From positions 1 to 9,814 of the forward strand of contig JAEYWD010000054.1 of the NCBI GenBank assembly GCA_023429135.1: a stretch of 9,814 nt of DNA, read 5' to 3'. This DNA comes from Bacteroidota bacterium. GTDB lineage: Bacteria; Bacteroidota; Bacteroidia; Bacteroidales; JAAUTT01. Shown one piece after another: positions 7,673-9,814 of this stretch; positions within the stretch are counted from its first letter, which is position 1; the number at the start of each line of letters is the position of its first letter. The notes beneath the pieces are model-generated. The model was not told where the DNA came from. It did no database searches and worked only from the letters and a program-made list of their open reading frames with translations. The position numbers and the translations under genes were made by a program.

Positions 7673-8001
7673 AATTGATATTACATTCATTTTGATCGAC
7701 ATCTAATACTCAGGATTCACATCTAAAGTAAACATCAAACAATATCATCTTTACTTGGCATAATGGTATCAATACATCTTAAGTATAAGTTTTCGCTAAA
7801 ATCAGAATCTGTAATTTTGAAAGTCAACTACAAACTCGTTCCAAAAGCTTTGCAATATGATATTTTGGAAAGATTTCACAAACTGCTCCTGCTACCATTT
7901 TTCGAAATGACTGGGTTATAACTTAAGATTAGAAAACTCTAGTATGTTTTGTAAATCTTGAAAATTGTTGTTCGTACTCTGGCTAGTCCTAGACACGATG
8001 T

Positions 8002-8034
8002 AAAAAGGCGAATCTTTAAAGAATCGCCTTTTTT
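8002..8034. terminator. Bidirectional intrinsic terminator downstream of nagB
   Basis: AAAAAGGCGA (8002-8011) pairs with TCGCCTTTTT (8024-8033); the inner TCTTT/AAAGA can extend the stem past one A-A mismatch. T-runs follow the stem in both directions (TTTTTT on plus, TTTTT on minus), so it can work on either strand. On the minus strand it lies about 130 bases past the nagB stop and is the natural end of that transcript. No plus-strand gene that would use it is recognised. Confidence 0.85.
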
Positions 8035-8162
8035 ATTATTTGCATTTTCCAAAGAAAATCAGCAAGTATGGTACAAGTATTAATTTCTTCTACTGTTCTT
8101 TTACGTAGCATTCGTTTGTCGTAACTGTAAATTTGTTAATCGTCGATTACCTCTTTTGTTAA

Positions 8163-9814
8163 TCAATACTGCCATCTTACAAACGCTTCCATCGCAGCAT
8201 ATTGTGTTAAACCAAGTTTACCATATAGATTGGCTGTAGCGGCGTTGCGTTCTTCGGCTCGTTGCCAAAACTCACGGCTGTCGCTGCCCTGGAACGGCAC
8301 CATATCTTTTTGTGATTGATGAATAAAAATACCAAAGCGTTTCTTCATCACCTGTTCCGGACTCATTGGGATCGCCATTTCAATTTCTTCGATATTCCAC
8401 TCCTGCCATGCGCCTTTGTACAACCACAACCAGCAATCGTTGATCCATGTATCACCTGCTGCTTTAATGCGCTTCAGTGATTCGAGTACTACATTAAAGC
8501 AAACCAAGTGTGTGCCATGCGGATCAGCAAAATCACCGGCACAATACACTTGCTGTGGTTGAATCTTTCGCAGCAGTTCCATCGTGAGCCTGATGTCTTC
8601 TTCACCCATTGGATTTTTTTCAATAGTGCCTGTTTCATAAAACGGCAGATTCTGAAAATGCCATTGCCCTTCTTTCAATCCAACATAACGACAGGTGGCA
8701 GCAGCTTCGCATCTTCTGATCAATCCTTTGATCGCACGTATCTCAGCAGTATCAACCTGGTTCGATTTTTTATTTTCCAGATAACCTCTTGCTTCTGCCA
8801 GAATGCTTCTTGATTTGGATGCATCCGATCCCACCATATCTTCAAACCCAACTGCAAAATCCATAAAGCGTGTTACAAACTCATCGGTTACGGCAATGTT
8901 GCCGCTTGTTTGATACGCCACATGCACTTCATGTCCCTGGTCGTGCAAGCGCTGGAAGGTGCCGCCCATGGAAATAATATCATCATCGGGATGTGGCGAA
9001 AACAAAATCACTTTTTTAGGATAAGGATTGCTGCGTTCGGGATGATTGGGGATCACAGCATTGGGTTTACCACCGGGCCATCCGGTGATACTGTCACGCA
9101 ACATATAATATACCTGCAGGTTGATCTCATACGCATCGCCTTTCTCTACCAGCAGATCTCCTAAACCAAATTCATTGTAATCGGTATTGGTTAAACTCAA
9201 TACCGGTTTGCCCAACTTCAATGATAAATTCACCACTGCTTTTTTGATCATCTTATCGGTCCATTCACACTCACCGGTTAACCACGGACTTTTATAACGG
9301 GTAAGCTCAGCCGCAGCCATTTCATCGATCACAAACATCACATCATCGTGGTTCTGTAATAACGATGCCGGCACATGTTCGGTATCATCACCTTCAACCG
9401 ATTGTTGATTAACAGGAGCTTTTGTAGGGCCCCATGCCATCAATATAATTTTCTTGGCTTTGAGAATGGTACCAATTCCCATGGTGATTGCCAAACGTGG
9501 CACTGCACTGATATTGGCAAACTCATAACTGTTGGCCAGGCGTGTAGAGTTAGTAAGTGTGGTTAACCGTGTTTTGGTAAACACACTCGAACCTGGTTCA
9601 TTAAAACCAATATGACCGTTCACTCCAATGCCGAGTATTTGCAGATCGATACCACCTGCCTCTGCAATTTTTTGTTCGTATGCTGCACAATGTTGTTTTA
9701 CATCTTCTTTGGCAGTGGTACCATCGGGTATATGACAATTGTTTTGATCGATATCTACTTTATCAAACAACTGTTGTTTCATAAAGCGATGATAGCTTTG
9801 GATTGCATCCCGCT
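8163..9814 (-). CDS. nagB: Glucosamine-6-phosphate deaminase fused to a PIG-L/LmbE deacetylase-like domain (5' end outside window)
   Basis: This gene encodes a two-domain protein of amino-sugar catabolism. The frame stays open to the right edge: RDAIQSYHRFMKQQLF is the known NagB 'QSYH' stretch, so the ATG at 9780-9782 is internal and roughly the first hundred residues are missing. Numbering from that Met, the deaminase part (about 1-235) has LGIGVNGHIGFNEPGSS (50-66), containing the catalytic His57 and Glu62 that match H143/E148 of E. coli NagB; it converts glucosamine-6-phosphate to fructose-6-phosphate and ammonia. The second domain (about 256-539) begins KKVILFSPHPDDDIISMGG, with the zinc motif HPDD (264-267) and a matching PHGTH (421-425), the PIG-L/LmbE N-deacetylase signature. 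This long fused form is common in Bacteroidota. The deacetylase activity is inferred, not shown. GC content is visibly higher than in the genes to its left. It ends at the 8002-8034 terminator. Confidence 0.95.
   Translation of the reverse strand, partial: RDAIQSYHRFMKQQLFDKVDIDQNNCHIPDGTTAKEDVKQHCAAYEQKIAEAGGIDLQILGIGVNGHIGFNEPGSSVFTKTRLTTLTNSTRLANSYEFANISAVPRLAITMGIGTILKAKKIILMAWGPTKAPVNQQSVEGDDTEHVPASLLQNHDDVMFVIDEMAAAELTRYKSPWLTGECEWTDKMIKKAVVNLSLKLGKPVLSLTNTDYNEFGLGDLLVEKGDAYEINLQVYYMLRDSITGWPGGKPNAVIPNHPERSNPYPKKVILFSPHPDDDIISMGGTFQRLHDQGHEVHVAYQTSGNIAVTDEFVTRFMDFAVGFEDMVGSDASKSRSILAEARGYLENKKSNQVDTAEIRAIKGLIRRCEAAATCRYVGLKEGQWHFQNLPFYETGTIEKNPMGEEDIRLTMELLRKIQPQQVYCAGDFADPHGTHLVCFNVVLESLKRIKAAGDTWINDCWLWLYKGAWQEWNIEEIEMAIPMSPEQVMKKRFGIFIHQSQKDMVPFQGSDSREFWQRAEERNAATANLYGKLGLTQYAAMEAFVRWQY

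Larger units (their letters stand above)
7079..8162. other. Long intergenic region with no convincing gene
   Basis: About 1.1 kb separates the ABC operon from nagB. No recognisable protein, tRNA or insertion sequence end is seen on either strand. Short open frames exist but overlap each other and resemble nothing I know: plus 7451-7567 (38 aa, MDIPESIPAVKMASLLS...), plus 7763-7921 (52 aa, MVSIHLKYKFSLKSES...), and minus 7526-7702 (58 aa, MSIKMNVISILILVG..., with a hydrophobic N-terminus). Two 10-bp perfect palindromes sharing CTATATAG lie at 7226-7235 and 7270-7279, centres 44 bases apart. A TTCCCA/TGGGAA inverted repeat lies near 7414-7434. The left end must hold the promoter of the ABC operon. 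The right end holds a bidirectional terminator at 8002-8034. Confidence 0.55.

Noticed and set aside
7970..8001. Possible tRNA 3' end before the terminator (TTCGTACTCTGGCTAGTCC)
   Set aside because: No T-loop GTTCRANNC motif, acceptor stem pairing or anticodon arm could be built upstream.
8508..9566. Three plus-strand open frames opposite nagB
   Set aside because: They mirror the conserved nagB/PIG-L coding sequence and are antisense shadows.
9780..9782. ATG at 9782 as the true nagB start
   Set aside because: Conserved NagB residues (QSYHRF) continue upstream in frame to the window edge, so this Met is internal.

Overview
The window looks like a chromosomal segment of a Bacteroidota bacterium, most likely near the Chitinophagaceae. 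The main reasons are a NagB-type glucosamine-6-phosphate deaminase fused to a PIG-L/LmbE deacetylase domain (an architecture typical of that phylum), low GC, A-rich weak ribosome binding sites, and a group II intron reverse transcriptase fragment of a type common in these genomes. The assignment is inference from protein and sequence style; no rRNA or other decisive marker is present. Every gene I can support lies on the minus strand, so transcription runs right to left.

Layout, left to right. Positions 1-288 hold a broken, partial group II intron reverse transcriptase (YADD motif, one in-frame stop, 5' half missing). It abuts an intrinsic terminator (291-320) that closes the transcript of a zinc-independent MDR-family oxidoreductase (421-1356). 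A small exported beta-barrel-like protein (1563-2183) follows, then about 475 bases with no gene. A four-gene minus-strand cluster comes next: an ABC ATPase (6395-7078) overlapping by 4 bases a two-domain FtsX/MacB-type permease (4080-6398), then 4 bases, an AraC regulator with a GyrI-like effector domain (3248-4075), then 58 bases, a GrpB-family protein (2659-3189). About 1.1 kb with no convincing gene (7079-8162) separates this cluster from the 3' part of the nagB fusion gene (8163 to the right edge). A bidirectional terminator sits at 8002-8034.

How the genes fit together. The ATPase and permease should form one inner-membrane ABC machine of the LolCDE/MacB/FtsX class. The co-encoded AraC-GyrI regulator probably senses a small molecule and controls the cluster, suggesting export or stress resistance. 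The substrate and the GrpB role cannot be read from sequence. NagB-PIG-L belongs to amino-sugar catabolism and looks like core genome. The rest, with an intron remnant, scattered single genes and long empty stretches, looks like an accessory region. I did not find a clearly new defence or mobile system. The best second-look items are the RT remnant at a terminator, the fusion enzyme, the regulator/GrpB tail of the ABC operon and the 1.1 kb empty region.
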